Shown in pieces: positions 26,039-34,402 of a stretch of 64,000 bases of DNA. The notes beneath the pieces were generated by a model. It was not told the DNA's origin. It was given only the letters and a program-made list of their open reading frames with translations, and did no database searches. Position 1 is the stretch's first letter. Every line of letters starts with the position of its first letter. Where the stretch lies: positions 2,592,501 through 2,656,500 of the forward strand of contig NZ_OY780935.1 in NCBI RefSeq assembly GCF_963675965.1, read 5' to 3'. Position numbers and translations under genes: made by a program. Source of the stretch: an uncultured Celeribacter sp. GTDB taxonomy: Bacteria > Pseudomonadota > Alphaproteobacteria > Rhodobacterales > Rhodobacteraceae.

Positions 26039-26809
26039 TCAGACGATCTCCAGTACGATGCCTGATCGCTGCCATATCTCGTGCGACTTCTCCGTCAGTT
26101 TTCTGTCGGTAACAAGGACGTCCACATTGTCGAACGATCCCAGGCGGACAAGTCCGCGATGGTCGAATTTGCTACTGTCAACCGCGAGGATCACGCGTTC
26201 AGAATGTTGCATCGCGCGCTGCACGATCCGTACCTCGGCCAGATCGTCGTCGCTGAGGTTGCCCGCAGAATCAATACCCGATACCGAGACGATCGAGATG
26301 TCGAAGTGAAAATTCTCGAGAAAGGTTTCCGCCTGTTCGTGAAACACACCGCCGTCTACCTGACGCACGAAGCCACCGGGAATGGCAATGATAAAATCGG
26401 TGGCCTCGCGCAACCAAGCTGCGGTGCGCAGACTATAGGTCAGGACGCGTAGGTCGCGCCGCCGCGCAAGCGCATGGGCGATCGTCTCGCAGGTGGTGCC
26501 TGTATCGATGAAAACTGCGGCCCCATCAGGAACCAGATCTGCCACGCGTTCGGCGATACGTTGCTTGACATGGACATTTCTGACCCGTCGGCGATGCAGC
26601 TCGTTTTTGGGGACAGTGTCCATAATCATCGCCCCACCGGGCATTCGGCGTAATTTTCCCTCACGCTCCAGATCCATCACATCGCGACGGGCTGTCTGCG
26701 TGGTAACATCGAAACGGGTCGAGATATCGTCAAGCGACAAGTAGCCGTTCAGCGTTAAAGCCTCAAGCAAACGGGTCTGACGTGCCGCTTTCTTGCTGCC
26801 GTATTCCAT
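26039..26809 (-). CDS. DeoR/GlpR-family transcriptional regulator
   Basis: 256 residues. The N-terminal HTH (GYLSLDDISTRFDVTTQTAR, about 22-41) is followed by the family's RRDVMDLEREGKLRRMPGGA. The DeoRC sensor domain has AVFIDTGTTCETIAHAL, VYSxxG-like IAIPGG, and a late AVDSSKFDHRGLVRLG. Such proteins usually sense a phosphorylated sugar or polyol. No matching catabolic gene lies next to it: upstream is the autotransporter (same strand) and downstream the hsdR relic, so it looks orphaned by rearrangement, or it controls the autotransporter. Confidence 0.9.
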   Translation of the reverse strand: MEYGSKKAARQTRLLEALTLNGYLSLDDISTRFDVTTQTARRDVMDLEREGKLRRMPGGAMIMDTVPKNELHRRRVRNVHVKQRIAERVADLVPDGAAVFIDTGTTCETIAHALARRRDLRVLTYSLRTAAWLREATDFIIAIPGGFVRQVDGGVFHEQAETFLENFHFDISIVSVSGIDSAGNLSDDDLAEVRIVQRAMQHSERVILAVDSSKFDHRGLVRLGSFDNVDVLVTDRKLTEKSHEIWQRSGIVLEIV

Positions 26810-26890
26810 TGGGTTGTGTTCCTTAGTTGGTCTAATGGGGGGATATCATCAAAGCCGTAGCTTTCCGAAAGAAAAATACTGAACGTAAAC

Positions 26891-26913
26891 GCTGCGGCTG
26901 AGATAGCCGCAGC
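26891..26913 (-). terminator. Strong hairpin after the autotransporter gene
   Basis: A perfect 9-base stem, GCTGCGGCT (26891-26899) with AGCCGCAGC (26905-26913), and a 5-base loop, 20 bases beyond the autotransporter stop. On the minus strand a T-rich run follows about 12 bases later rather than at once, so termination is likely but not certain. Confidence 0.55.
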
Positions 26914-26933
26914 TTGATGTTAAAGGGTCTCGA

Positions 26934-29900
26934 TCAGAAGCTAAAGCCGAAGCCCGCGCTGACGGCCGAAGCATCACCATCATCGCCAAATGCGCCATTG
27001 TAGCCAATCGAGAAGACACCGCGTTCGCTGATCGAATAATCGAAAGCGATTCCGACACTCAGTTGGTCCTGAGCAAGGCCACTCCCCGACACGCCGAAGG
27101 CATCACCGCCAACAAAAGCCATACTGCTATTGGCAAGATCGCCGCTGAAGGCGTGGCGCCAGCCGATTTCGCTGCGTAGATTGGCTTTGTCTGAGACGCC
27201 GATGCCGGTGTTCAGGCGCAGCCCAAGATCGGCATAGGTCACATCATAACTGCCATCGATCTTGCGAAGCGCGGCAGCACCGCCGGTTTCGCGCACCTCG
27301 TCGGTTTCCACTCGAATATGTGACAGCGATCCGAAGGGCTCCAGCAAGGTGTTGCCGACTTTCATCTGATGCCCCAATTCGGCAAAGACATGGGTCGTAT
27401 TTGCATGCCCAGCCGAAGATAGCGTGTTTGTAAAGCCGGTGAAGCTGACATCACGGCTGCCTGACAGGGTGCTGCGGGTATAGGCCAAACCGCCGCGCAG
27501 GGTTGTTGCGCCGAATTGCTTACCAATGGACAGGCCAAGGTGAAGGTCGTCGGTATCCACCGTTCCAGACCGACCGGACAGCGCAACCTCGCCCTGCCCG
27601 AAGCCGGTCATGACACCGATCTGCAGACCGTTTTCGGTCAGCGCATCAGCCCCGAAGATCGTGCCGACCGTCTTGTTCCGGACGTCAGAGAGATCTCCGC
27701 CCGCCTTGGTCGTAGCGCTTTCTCCGTAGCCACTGGCCCAGAATGACAATCCTTCGCGATCCATCGGCGCGGTGCCACGGCTTTTTTCGCTCCAGACATT
27801 TGTGACACGGGCGCTTTGGTTCGCCAGGGCTCCCATGGTGGCGGCATGGATTTCACCGGACATCTGGGAAAAGGCATCGCTGGCGGTGTTGGCACCCAGC
27901 AGAACCACGGCGTCATAAACCTCGTTGCCCATGCCAAGCGCTTCAATCGCAGTGGCTGCGGCGCGGGCGTTGCCTGCTGCGGCTACGGTATCGAAAGAGG
28001 TATCGTTGCGATCCAGCGTCAGATCGACCGAAGAGGCCCCGTAGCTCAACTCCGCGTCAAGGAAGGCCAGGGAAGAGGTGATGCTGTCGAACTGCCCCGA
28101 AACGGTGCCGCCGGCACTTAGCACTTCATAGCTGGTCTGCGGTCGGTAGTCCCCGCCTTCGGCCAGAGCGATGGCGCTGCCGCCCTCGATGGCGATGTCA
28201 CCAGAGACAGCGACCTTATCGGCCTCGCCATCGGCATTGGCCTCGATCTCGAGGATCGAACCGCTGGCAAAGCTCAGGTCGCCGGCGACGTTCAGCGTGC
28301 CGATGCTGTTTCCGGCCCCGAGCGTACCGCCCTCGGCAACGCGCACGCTGCCCGTGGTGCCCGTGCCGCCCAGCCGGGCCCCGTCGCCCACCGTGGTCAG
28401 GCCGGCGGTGGCGATCGAACCGTTCACAATCAAGGCGCCCGCCTCGATCCGGGTGGCGCCGGTATAGCTGTTCTCGGCAGCAAGCGTCAGGCTGCCGACG
28501 CCGCGCTTGGTCAGATCGCCCGAACCACTGACGGCCTGCGCCACCTCGACCGCACCGCCGGCGCTGCGGACATCCAGCCAGCCGCCTTCGCCTTCCAGAG
28601 AGATTTCGCGGTCAAGCGCGGTCATCTCGGTGCCGATTGCGGCAAGTCCGCCACCGGACAGCCGCAGCCGCGCGTCCGCCTCGCCAAGGGCTGCGTCCTC
28701 GGTCACGATTACCGTGCCGCCGTCCGCGACCAGAGTTTCGCCGATAAAGCTGTGATCGTCGATGCAATAGTCTTGAACCGCCTGCTGGAAGCGCGGGTCA
28801 TCGGTGGTGCAGTCCAGCAGCGTCTTTTTCTCGTCCAGTGTCAGCCCTGTGAGGATCGGCACACCGTTCTCATCCGCGATCTGACCCAAATAGACGTCAG
28901 TGCGCATGTTGTTGCGGGTCAGGAAGAATTCCGGGTTCTCTTCGCTGAAAGTCGTTGCGCCTTCGCCCCAGACCAGACGGGTTTCCTCGGCCGCCTCGGC
29001 GCCAGTGTAATATTCCAGCTTGGGGCCGATCCAGCGGAATTCATGCGCCACAGCGGCGTGGTCGGCATAGGGCACACCGTCTTCTGTGCGCAGATCATCC
29101 AGAGTGCCGAGGTTCGGATCGGTCGGATCATCGACAATTTGCCACCACTTGCCGAATGGCCTCGACGCAAGATAATGATCGATCCGGGTCCGGTCCCAGC
29201 TGGCCCAGACATTGGTCGCGTCCTCGCCCACCGAGGGCCAGGTGGTGGAGCCGTCGCCCAATTCGTGCGGGGCAAAGCCTTCGCGTTCGCTGTCCAGTTG
29301 CAGGAGCATATAGTCCCGCTTCATCCGGTTCATCGTGTAGGGCGTATTCGACTCAATCGGATAAGTTTCATCGAAGAAGAACCCGTCCGGGATTTGATCC
29401 AGACTAAGGCTTTCACCGGTGTGGGCCGCGATGAAAGCCTCCATCGCTTCGGCGTCGACGGTATATTCCGTCAGCAATTCCCGGTAATAGCTGTTGCCCG
29501 TGCGCAGATAGTCCTGGAGGATCAGCTTTTGCTGAGAGGCCCGGTTCAGGCCTCGTTCGGACACATCTCCGGCGTTCCAGTCACCGACAAGGATGGTTGG
29601 GCGGTTGAAGCCGGTTGCCCACTCAGTGATGCCGTCCACCTCTTGAAGGCGGAGATCGGCCGGATCATGATAATCGAGATGCACCACTCCGAGCAGGGTG
29701 TCGGGAACGCCCTTTCCAGGTTCCATCAGCTGCCAGGCAACCGAATCGCCCTGGGTGCTTTGTCCCAATGTACCATCGATCCTGCTGAGCACCCCATTGT
29801 CGAGCTGCCGGATATACTGGTAATCCCCTGCGCCGGCCTCGGCCAGAAGGCTTTGCAGCTTGCTCAGGGTCTGTTCGCTGACCAACTCCTGAAAGACGAT

Positions 29901-30131
29901 GGTGTCATAATTCCCCTTCAGGAACTGTTCGGCGATTTTTTCCGGTTGATCGCGGAATTTCTCGACCCAAACATTCAGGCTGGCGATTCGCAGGGTGCCA
30001 GAATCGCTGGCGGTTCCTGCAAAAATGGGAGAGCCGAGCAAGGCGACTGCGGCAACGCCGCACAAAAGCGTTTGCCGCATTGTGGTCCGATCGCCGCCGA
30101 AGCGTACCGGACGATGATGGTGGTTTGGCAT
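26934..30131 (-). CDS. Autotransporter with an endonuclease/exonuclease/phosphatase passenger
   Basis: 1065 residues. Signal sequence with core LLCGVAAVALLGSPIFAGTA (about 22-41), either from the ATG at 30131 or from an internal ATG at 30080. The passenger (about 45-370) has the complete EEP/DNase I-fold set: Asn53 in SLNVW, Glu82 in FQELV, Asp184 and Asn186 in VGDWNAG, Asp318-His319 in RTRIDHYLAS, and Asp357-His358 in YADHAAV. A beta-helical stalk follows with the autotransporter repeat KRGVGSLTLAAENSYTGATR near 540-560. The C-terminal 270 residues form a beta-barrel ending in AGFGFSF with the terminal aromatic typical of outer-membrane proteins. It would display or release a metal-dependent nuclease, phosphatase or sphingomyelinase-like enzyme at the cell surface; which one cannot be told. 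Confidence 0.9.
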   Translation of the reverse strand: MPNHHHRPVRFGGDRTTMRQTLLCGVAAVALLGSPIFAGTASDSGTLRIASLNVWVEKFRDQPEKIAEQFLKGNYDTIVFQELVSEQTLSKLQSLLAEAGAGDYQYIRQLDNGVLSRIDGTLGQSTQGDSVAWQLMEPGKGVPDTLLGVVHLDYHDPADLRLQEVDGITEWATGFNRPTILVGDWNAGDVSERGLNRASQQKLILQDYLRTGNSYYRELLTEYTVDAEAMEAFIAAHTGESLSLDQIPDGFFFDETYPIESNTPYTMNRMKRDYMLLQLDSEREGFAPHELGDGSTTWPSVGEDATNVWASWDRTRIDHYLASRPFGKWWQIVDDPTDPNLGTLDDLRTEDGVPYADHAAVAHEFRWIGPKLEYYTGAEAAEETRLVWGEGATTFSEENPEFFLTRNNMRTDVYLGQIADENGVPILTGLTLDEKKTLLDCTTDDPRFQQAVQDYCIDDHSFIGETLVADGGTVIVTEDAALGEADARLRLSGGGLAAIGTEMTALDREISLEGEGGWLDVRSAGGAVEVAQAVSGSGDLTKRGVGSLTLAAENSYTGATRIEAGALIVNGSIATAGLTTVGDGARLGGTGTTGSVRVAEGGTLGAGNSIGTLNVAGDLSFASGSILEIEANADGEADKVAVSGDIAIEGGSAIALAEGGDYRPQTSYEVLSAGGTVSGQFDSITSSLAFLDAELSYGASSVDLTLDRNDTSFDTVAAAGNARAAATAIEALGMGNEVYDAVVLLGANTASDAFSQMSGEIHAATMGALANQSARVTNVWSEKSRGTAPMDREGLSFWASGYGESATTKAGGDLSDVRNKTVGTIFGADALTENGLQIGVMTGFGQGEVALSGRSGTVDTDDLHLGLSIGKQFGATTLRGGLAYTRSTLSGSRDVSFTGFTNTLSSAGHANTTHVFAELGHQMKVGNTLLEPFGSLSHIRVETDEVRETGGAAALRKIDGSYDVTYADLGLRLNTGIGVSDKANLRSEIGWRHAFSGDLANSSMAFVGGDAFGVSGSGLAQDQLSVGIAFDYSISERGVFSIGYNGAFGDDGDASAVSAGFGFSF

Positions 30132-30200
30132 GTTTCTGATTTCCGTGGAGGTTTACAAATTTCGTCGCGATCTCCGGATGCACCGGGCGCGGGTGAGGCA

Positions 30201-30241
30201 TGACAGATAAAAATGTCAGAAAAATTACAAAAGTAATTTTT
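30201..30241. promoter_or_regulatory. Tandem inverted repeats upstream of the autotransporter gene
   Basis: TGACA-N8-TGTCA (30201-30218) is followed at once by AAAAATTAC-AAAA-GTAATTTTT (30220-30241), a perfect 9-base-arm repeat, in an AT-rich stretch 70-110 bases before the autotransporter start. It may be a promoter with an operator, or a terminator of the opposite strand, which has T-rich sequence after it. Confidence 0.45.
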
Positions 30242-30375
30242 ATATTATTTCTTCTTGCGTCCGTTCGATCCGAGAAAGAAGAAATATCGCCTATGTGAGC
30301 TCATGGGATTGCCGGTGGGAGCAGACGCCATTTCACCTTTTCAGAAATGACCACGAGATATCGAAGTGTCCGTCG

Positions 30376-30730
30376 TCATATAAAATGGGACGTCACGCTG
30401 TCGTAGATCTCGAGGGCAGGGCGCAGGCGGAGCGTGACGTGCGGTGCGACCTTCTCAGCCAGCGCCTCTGGCAGGCGGCCTTCCTCGTTCTCTCAGCTAT
30501 AGATTTCGATCAGGGTTGTCTCGTGTTCGGCATGGACCCGGCGCTTCCATGCCATGCTCTCAAGGTATGCATCGCGGTCGATGAAGGGGGCGGTCGTCAG
30601 CTCTTCCGTACCGTCCGGCCGTGTCGTCTTGCGGACGCCGAAGTGCTCAAGATAGACGCCGCTCTCGGTTGGCCGGAAGTCCGACGTGTAGGCACGCCTG
30701 CCGGTCCGGTCAGCTTGTGCTCGTAGGTCT
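30376..30730 (-). pseudogene. Fragment of a UvrD/helicase IV-like protein
   Basis: The minus strand reads RRAYTSDFRPTESGVYLEHF, then TAPFIDRDAYLESMAWKRR, and stops (TGA at 30493-30495). The same frame then continues as NEEGRLPEALAEKVAPHVTL to a second stop at 30376-30378. This matches the internal region of the gene at 56252-57358 (YTPDFRLTKSGVYIAHLGVR and TAPYVDRDEYLESM). Both come from the same helicase family. This copy lacks all ATPase motifs and carries a nonsense mutation. Confidence 0.7.
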
Positions 30731-31306
30731 ACACCGCTTACGTTAAAGCGTTTCCGGCTTTTGTTAAATCGAGAGGGGATTCACAGGGTATGAATTTTCT
30801 GTTTCATCCAGTTGATGAGTATCAGTTTATAGCCAACCCGCTCTTTGCCGAGGGCCAATCGTCGTTTGATGATCTCAGCGGCCTCGGGGTCCCGCTACGC
30901 AAGCTATTGAGCCGCGGTGGTCTATGGTCTCAAGTTCGCCGACCTCGAAGGCGTGCGCCCAATGAGGCGGGAATCATCTCTACTAAAGAAAAGCATACCT
31001 GTGTCCGATTGCATGGACCCTAGAAATGACAGCGAAACATACAATCATATGTATGTAATTAATAAATAAAAAGTTTAACTAAATATACGAAAGCATATAA
31101 TTTATACCACTTAAGTATATATTATAGCATTGTTAAATATACATAAAATTCAATTTCAATACTTTTTGATGTTGTCTGTTAGCGCGTTTTGGTTTTCTAA
31201 AAGGTATGTCGCATAGCTGTATTTCTATTCCGACAATACGTTTTGTGATTGGACCAGAAAAATGTCTGGGTTTGAGAGAAAATATAACCGTAAGGGGGAA
31301 CGCACG
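30731..31306. other. AT-rich intergenic region before the pilus operon
   Basis: On the minus strand, 30781-30891 reads DPEAAEIIKRRLALGKERVG and ends NWMKQKIHTL with TGA; it is protein-like but unidentified, probably the tail of a lost gene. From about 31035 to 31200 the DNA is strikingly AT-rich, with an inverted repeat ACATAC-N8-GTATGT at 31037-31056. This probably contains the flp promoter. No gene fits in that part. Confidence 0.5.
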
Positions 31307-31513
31307 ATGAAATTCATTCAGAACTCCAAGAGCCTCATGCAGCGGTTCGCACGTGAAGAAGACGGCGCGACGGCGATTGAGTACGGCCTTTTCGCGGCTT
31401 TGATTGCGGCTGTGATTGTTGTGGCGGTCAGCAACTTGGGAACCAATGTGAACTCCGGTTTTGAGACAGTGAACACATGTCTTAAAAACCCTTCTTCCAC
31501 CGATTGTAATTAA
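31307..31513 (+). CDS. flp: Flp/Fap-type pilin
   Basis: 68 residues, the normal size. A short basic leader precedes the hydrophobic segment EYGLFAALIAAVIVVAVSNL; EEDGATAIEYG contains the conserved Glu-Tyr of Flp prepilins, and cleavage by a prepilin peptidase would lie upstream of it. The ATG at 31307 follows AAGGGGG; an earlier in-frame ATG at 31262 was rejected. It is the major subunit of a type IVc adhesive pilus whose assembly genes follow directly. Confidence 0.92.
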   Translation: MKFIQNSKSLMQRFAREEDGATAIEYGLFAALIAAVIVVAVSNLGTNVNSGFETVNTCLKNPSSTDCN

Positions 31514-31527
31514 GCTGTATATTGAAT

Positions 31528-32469
31528 ATGTTTTCACGCCTCGGTTTTTCCGGGCGCGCGACGTTGGTTCTGGCTATTTCGGCTCTGGTGGCCGGTGCTG
31601 TGGTGTGGGGGGGATTTCGTCCGAATGACCTGCCTGCTGCACAGCCCGCGCCACAGGCCACAAACGTAGCGGTGCAACAGACGCGCATTCTGGTCGCATC
31701 ACGCACCGTTCTGCCGGGAAACCCCGTCTCGCCCGATGATTTTCAATATGTCGACATGCCGGTTGATAGTGTGCATGACGGTTTTCTGGCCGACACTGAA
31801 CAGCATCGTGCAACGCTCACGGGGATGGCCGCCTCTCGTAGGATTCCGGCGGGCACGCCTTTTGTCGAGGCTGACCTGACGGCGCAGACCGTCGCTTCGG
31901 ATATGGAAGTCGCCCCTTCGACACCGACCCGGCTTCACCTTGCAGCGGGCATGCGGGCCATCGCTTTGCCGGTCAAGGCAGAGACCGCCGTGGCGGGGTT
32001 GCTCGACCTTGGCGATCGTGTCGATATCCTGTTGTCCTACGAGATGGCGGAGGGTGTCATGGCGATCCGCACGGTGTTACGCAATGTGCGGATCATCGCG
32101 ACGGATCAGACCACGCAGCCTCCGGCGGAAGACGCGCAGGCGGAGCCGAAAACGCCGCCAAAGATCGTGACCTTCGAATTGACGCCGGAGGGGGCCAAGG
32201 TTCTGGCTCTGGCGGATCAGATGGGCGACATCATGTTGGTTCTGAGCGAAGACGATGCAGGCGAGGGGCCGGTGATCGCCGAGGATGCCCCGATTTTCTC
32301 CAGCCAGATTTCCGGCCAAACGACCATGCCTCTGCCGACGGTGACCAGTCGCAGCGTGTCCATCGTGCGCGGCGCGCAAAACCGGGTGGATGTGTTGCTC
32401 TCAGAAGAGCAGCTCCCGGGGGGCGTACCCGCGGCGGTCGTCTCCGTTCCTTCCAGTTCAGCAGAGTGA
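31528..32469 (+). CDS. cpaB: Flp pilus assembly protein CpaB/RcpC
   Basis: About 313 residues. An N-terminal membrane anchor (LVLAISALVAGAVVWGG) leads into an SAF domain (ILVASRTVLPGNPVSPDDF, then RRIPAGTPFVEADL) and the RcpC domain (MRAIALPVKAETAVAGLLDL). It is a periplasmic part of the secretin assembly. A TTG at 31522 is an alternative start; no strong ribosome-binding site favours either. Lies 14 bases after flp and overlaps the next gene's region. Confidence 0.92.
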   Translation: MFSRLGFSGRATLVLAISALVAGAVVWGGFRPNDLPAAQPAPQATNVAVQQTRILVASRTVLPGNPVSPDDFQYVDMPVDSVHDGFLADTEQHRATLTGMAASRRIPAGTPFVEADLTAQTVASDMEVAPSTPTRLHLAAGMRAIALPVKAETAVAGLLDLGDRVDILLSYEMAEGVMAIRTVLRNVRIIATDQTTQPPAEDAQAEPKTPPKIVTFELTPEGAKVLALADQMGDIMLVLSEDDAGEGPVIAEDAPIFSSQISGQTTMPLPTVTSRSVSIVRGAQNRVDVLLSEEQLPGGVPAAVVSVPSSSAE

Positions 32470-32471
32470 TC

Positions 32472-33839
32472 ATGATGTTTCAAAAACGTCTCAATCTTAT
32501 CCTCCGCAAGCCTCTGAACCTGCGGCTCGTCCTGAGCGCGCTTTTGCTGTCGCTGACATTTGCCCCGGTGCAAGCGCAAACCCTGGTGGAAACGCGCAAT
32601 CGGGCGATTGACCTGTTTGCGGGGCAAGGCAAGCTGATCAAGCTCGACAGCCCTGCGGAGACGGTTTTTTTGGCCAATCCTGACGTGGCCGATATCGAGA
32701 TCAAATCTCCGAAACTGCTTTACATCTATGGGAAGTCCATCGGAGAAACGACGCTTTTCGTGATTGATGATGCGGAGGAGGTGACGCTCAGCAGTGCGGT
32801 CAACGTGTCTTTCAACATGGATGCCATGACCCGTGCCGCCCGTGCCGCGCAGCCGGGGGGCAGCTTTTCCGTGGCCGAGATCGGTGGGGCGATCGTTCTG
32901 AGCGGTAGCGTCGATACAATCGGAGAGGCGGAAAGGGTTGAAGCGGTTGTGCGGCAACTGGCGGGGGGCGATACGACGGTGGTCAATTCCCTGTCGTTGA
33001 ACACCCCGGCGCAGATCAATCTTCAGGTCAAGATCGCGGAAGTGTCCCGTACGGTGACGGAGGATTTGGGGGTGAGTTGGACGGTGCTGTCCGGGCAGGG
33101 CTTTTCTGGTGGATCCGGCGTCGACGGTGGCTATGCGCTGGCTGGCAATATTCGCAATGGCGGCACAAATATCGGGGTGATGCTTGAGGCGTTGAAAGGC
33201 GAAGGGTTGGTCACAATCCTGTCGGAACCCAACTTGACGGCTCGGTCCGGCGACCAAGCGAGTTTTCTCGCGGGGGGACGGTTTCCCTATCAGACCACGA
33301 AGGACGATGGCACGGCCACGGTTCTGTTTGAGCCCTTCGGCGTGGAGTTGGAATTCCTGCCCGAAGTCTTGCGCGCGGATCAGATCAAGCTGAACGTACG
33401 CACGCAAATCCGCGAGCTTGATTTCTCCAACGGGAGCCAGACCAACACGCAGAATGTGCCGCTGATCCGCGAGCGCAGTGCCAGTACGACGATCGAGGTT
33501 GGCAGCGGTCAAAGTTTTGCGATCGCTGGGCTGTTCAGCGCGTCGACGCAGCAGGATATCGAGCAGGTACCGGGCCTAGGGGATATTCCGCTTTTTGGCG
33601 CACTCTTCCGGTCGACCAGTTTTCAGAAGGGCGAAAGCGAGCTGGTGATCATCGTCACGCCCTACATTGTCGAACCGACCGCTCCCGGTCAGTTCAAGAC
33701 GCCGCTCGACAAGTTCAGCCCGGCAAACAGTCTCGACCGCAATTTCCTCGGCGTGCTCTCATCCGGTGAGCCGATCAGCAAAGACGGTCCTGTGTCTGTC
33801 AAGAACATCAACGGCAACGCAGGGTTCCTTTTGCAATGA
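32472..33839 (+). CDS. cpaC: Flp pilus secretin CpaC/RcpA
   Basis: About 455 residues. A signal peptide ends near PVQAQTL. The N-terminal pilus domain (IKLDSPAETVFLANPDVADI) and a BON-like segment are followed by the secretin core with VPGLGDIPLFGALFRSTSFQ, the secretin signature, then ELVIIVTPYIVEP. It forms the outer-membrane pore for the Flp pilus. The start may instead be the GTG at 32466, which overlaps the cpaB stop. Confidence 0.94.
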   Translation: MMFQKRLNLILRKPLNLRLVLSALLLSLTFAPVQAQTLVETRNRAIDLFAGQGKLIKLDSPAETVFLANPDVADIEIKSPKLLYIYGKSIGETTLFVIDDAEEVTLSSAVNVSFNMDAMTRAARAAQPGGSFSVAEIGGAIVLSGSVDTIGEAERVEAVVRQLAGGDTTVVNSLSLNTPAQINLQVKIAEVSRTVTEDLGVSWTVLSGQGFSGGSGVDGGYALAGNIRNGGTNIGVMLEALKGEGLVTILSEPNLTARSGDQASFLAGGRFPYQTTKDDGTATVLFEPFGVELEFLPEVLRADQIKLNVRTQIRELDFSNGSQTNTQNVPLIRERSASTTIEVGSGQSFAIAGLFSASTQQDIEQVPGLGDIPLFGALFRSTSFQKGESELVIIVTPYIVEPTAPGQFKTPLDKFSPANSLDRNFLGVLSSGEPISKDGPVSVKNINGNAGFLLQ

Positions 33840-34402
33840 GACTGATCCGAATGTCCTCCTTTTGTGCTTCTGTCGGGGTCTGTCTGTTGAGCGCCTGTGC
33901 AACGCCGGTTATGGATCGCGGTGCAGTTCAACGTCTTTCGGCGCCCTATGTCGAGGTTCAGCACCAGTTTCGGTTCACCAGCGCTGGCAGCGATCTTTCC
34001 GCCTCTGAAAAACAAAGTGTCCAGCGCTTTTTGAACAGTCTTTCTTTGACGGACAGCGACTTGGTGATCGCAACCCTTCCAGGAAGCGGCCTGCCCGCGG
34101 TGGATGCGGCGCGAGAGCAGTTGATGCGGTCGCTCTTGTCGCGCAGTCCCGCCAAAGTTGAAATTCTGATGGACGAGACCTTTGGGGGCCGACCGACGTC
34201 GAGGCGACAGGTCGGAATTCTGCGCGCAGTGCGCGCTCAAGGGCTTTCGGTCTCATGTGCGCCGGGAGAGCTCATCGCGGATCTGGGCTGTGCCAGTGCG
34301 ACCAATCTCGCGGTGATGATCCATGAGCCGGGCGATGTTCTGGCCGCCGAGGCGACGGCGACGCGGGCCTATCGTGACAGTCCGGCGGAGACGACGCAAT
34401 GA
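33836..34402 (+). CDS. cpaD: Flp pilus lipoprotein CpaD
   Basis: 188 residues. A lipoprotein signal with lipobox LLSAC (Cys21) precedes a small domain with VQHQFRFTSAGSDLSASEKQ. CpaD-type lipoproteins help place the secretin. Overlaps cpaC by four bases and the next gene by four bases, so it is embedded in the tad operon, which supports the assignment more than sequence alone. Confidence 0.85.
   Translation: MRLIRMSSFCASVGVCLLSACATPVMDRGAVQRLSAPYVEVQHQFRFTSAGSDLSASEKQSVQRFLNSLSLTDSDLVIATLPGSGLPAVDAAREQLMRSLLSRSPAKVEILMDETFGGRPTSRRQVGILRAVRAQGLSVSCAPGELIADLGCASATNLAVMIHEPGDVLAAEATATRAYRDSPAETTQ

Noticed and set aside
28752..30203. 483-codon plus-strand open frame opposite the autotransporter
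   Set aside because: No motifs or ribosome-binding site; the minus-strand protein has complete EEP and barrel features.
30295..30726. 143-codon plus-strand open frame upstream of the pilus operon
   Set aside because: It is antisense to the helicase relic on the minus strand, which has recognisable protein motifs.
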